Positions 17,488 through 17,551 of a DNA stretch of 17,551 nucleotides are shown one piece after another. The position numbers and the translations under genes were made by a program. Positions within the stretch are counted from its first letter, which is position 1. Each line of letters begins with the position of its first letter. Source of the DNA: an uncultured Flavobacteriales bacterium. Lineage in GTDB: Bacteria > Bacteroidota > Bacteroidia > Flavobacteriales > BACL11. The DNA lies in the NCBI GenBank assembly GCA_913052655.1, contig CAJXFN010000009.1, forward strand, positions 1 through 17,551, in the 5' to 3' direction. The notes under the pieces were generated by a model. That model saw only the letters and a program-made list of their open reading frames with translations, did no database searches and was not told the DNA's origin.

Positions 17488-17551
17488 GTGGACAGGACAA
17501 AAATTTTAGATAAAATTCAACTACAACAGAAGGTAAATAGATTGGCTTGGC
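17488..17551 (+). CDS. Probable phosphoribosyltransferase, N-terminal fragment with GTG start, cut by window
   Basis: Twenty-one codons run from the GTG at 17488 to the right edge, reading VDRTKILDKIQLQQKVNRLA followed by W (start codon decoded as Met). This resembles the N-terminus of Bacteroidota phosphoribosyltransferase/PyrR-like proteins, in which an 'IL...QIQQKIxRIAxQIYE' helix precedes the catalytic domain. The active-site PRPP-binding loop lies outside the window, so the identity rests on this helix alone. No usable in-frame ATG is visible: one at 17416 is followed at once by TAG. The start lies 4 bp after the lipoprotein stop, in another frame. Confidence 0.5.
   Translation, partial: MDRTKILDKIQLQQKVNRLAW

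Overview
This AT-rich window looks like chromosomal DNA of a gliding-type or marine member of Bacteroidota, most likely order Flavobacteriales. The evidence is three giant secreted proteins ending in the CHU_C/gliding-motility C-terminal domain (type B sorting signal of the type IX secretion system, T9SS), SprB and PKD repeat arrays, a MtaB sequence of Bacteroidetes style (TLGCKLNFSES), and TAnnTTTG promoter-like boxes instead of E. coli-type promoters. The assignment is inferred from protein style, not from a marker RNA.

Layout: 1-1057 on the minus strand is the 5' part of a tRNA methylthiotransferase gene (mtaB), cut by the left edge. A 110-bp divergent intergenic region follows. Everything after that is on the plus strand: a 1776-aa PKD-array surface protein (1168-6498); a peptide-type ABC substrate-binding lipoprotein (6540-8123); a 1557-aa choice-of-anchor-L/SprB-array protein (8166-12839); a 1384-aa protein with an unassigned Cys-rich N-terminus, a PPC-like domain, two SprB repeats and eight Ig-like repeats (12844-16998); a 154-aa lipoprotein (17019-17483); and the first 21 codons of a probable phosphoribosyltransferase with a GTG start (17488 to the right edge). 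Gaps on the plus strand are 4 to 42 bp, so an operon or two overlapping transcription units is plausible.

Working picture: the three giant proteins are Sec-exported, then taken by the T9SS through their C-terminal domains to the cell surface or medium. Each presents a different kind of beta-sandwich repeat stalk with a different N-terminal head, which suits adhesion, matrix or gliding roles. The SBP lipoprotein among them has no permease or ATPase in the window. No T9SS core gene and no PorP/SprF-type partner is visible. I found no RNA genes, mobile elements, CRISPR arrays or clear pseudogenes. The most unusual points are the degenerate sorting-domain motif in the second giant protein, the unassigned Cys-rich head of the third, a GC-rich hairpin that places the SBP start codon in its loop, and a promoter box directly abutting the mtaB start.
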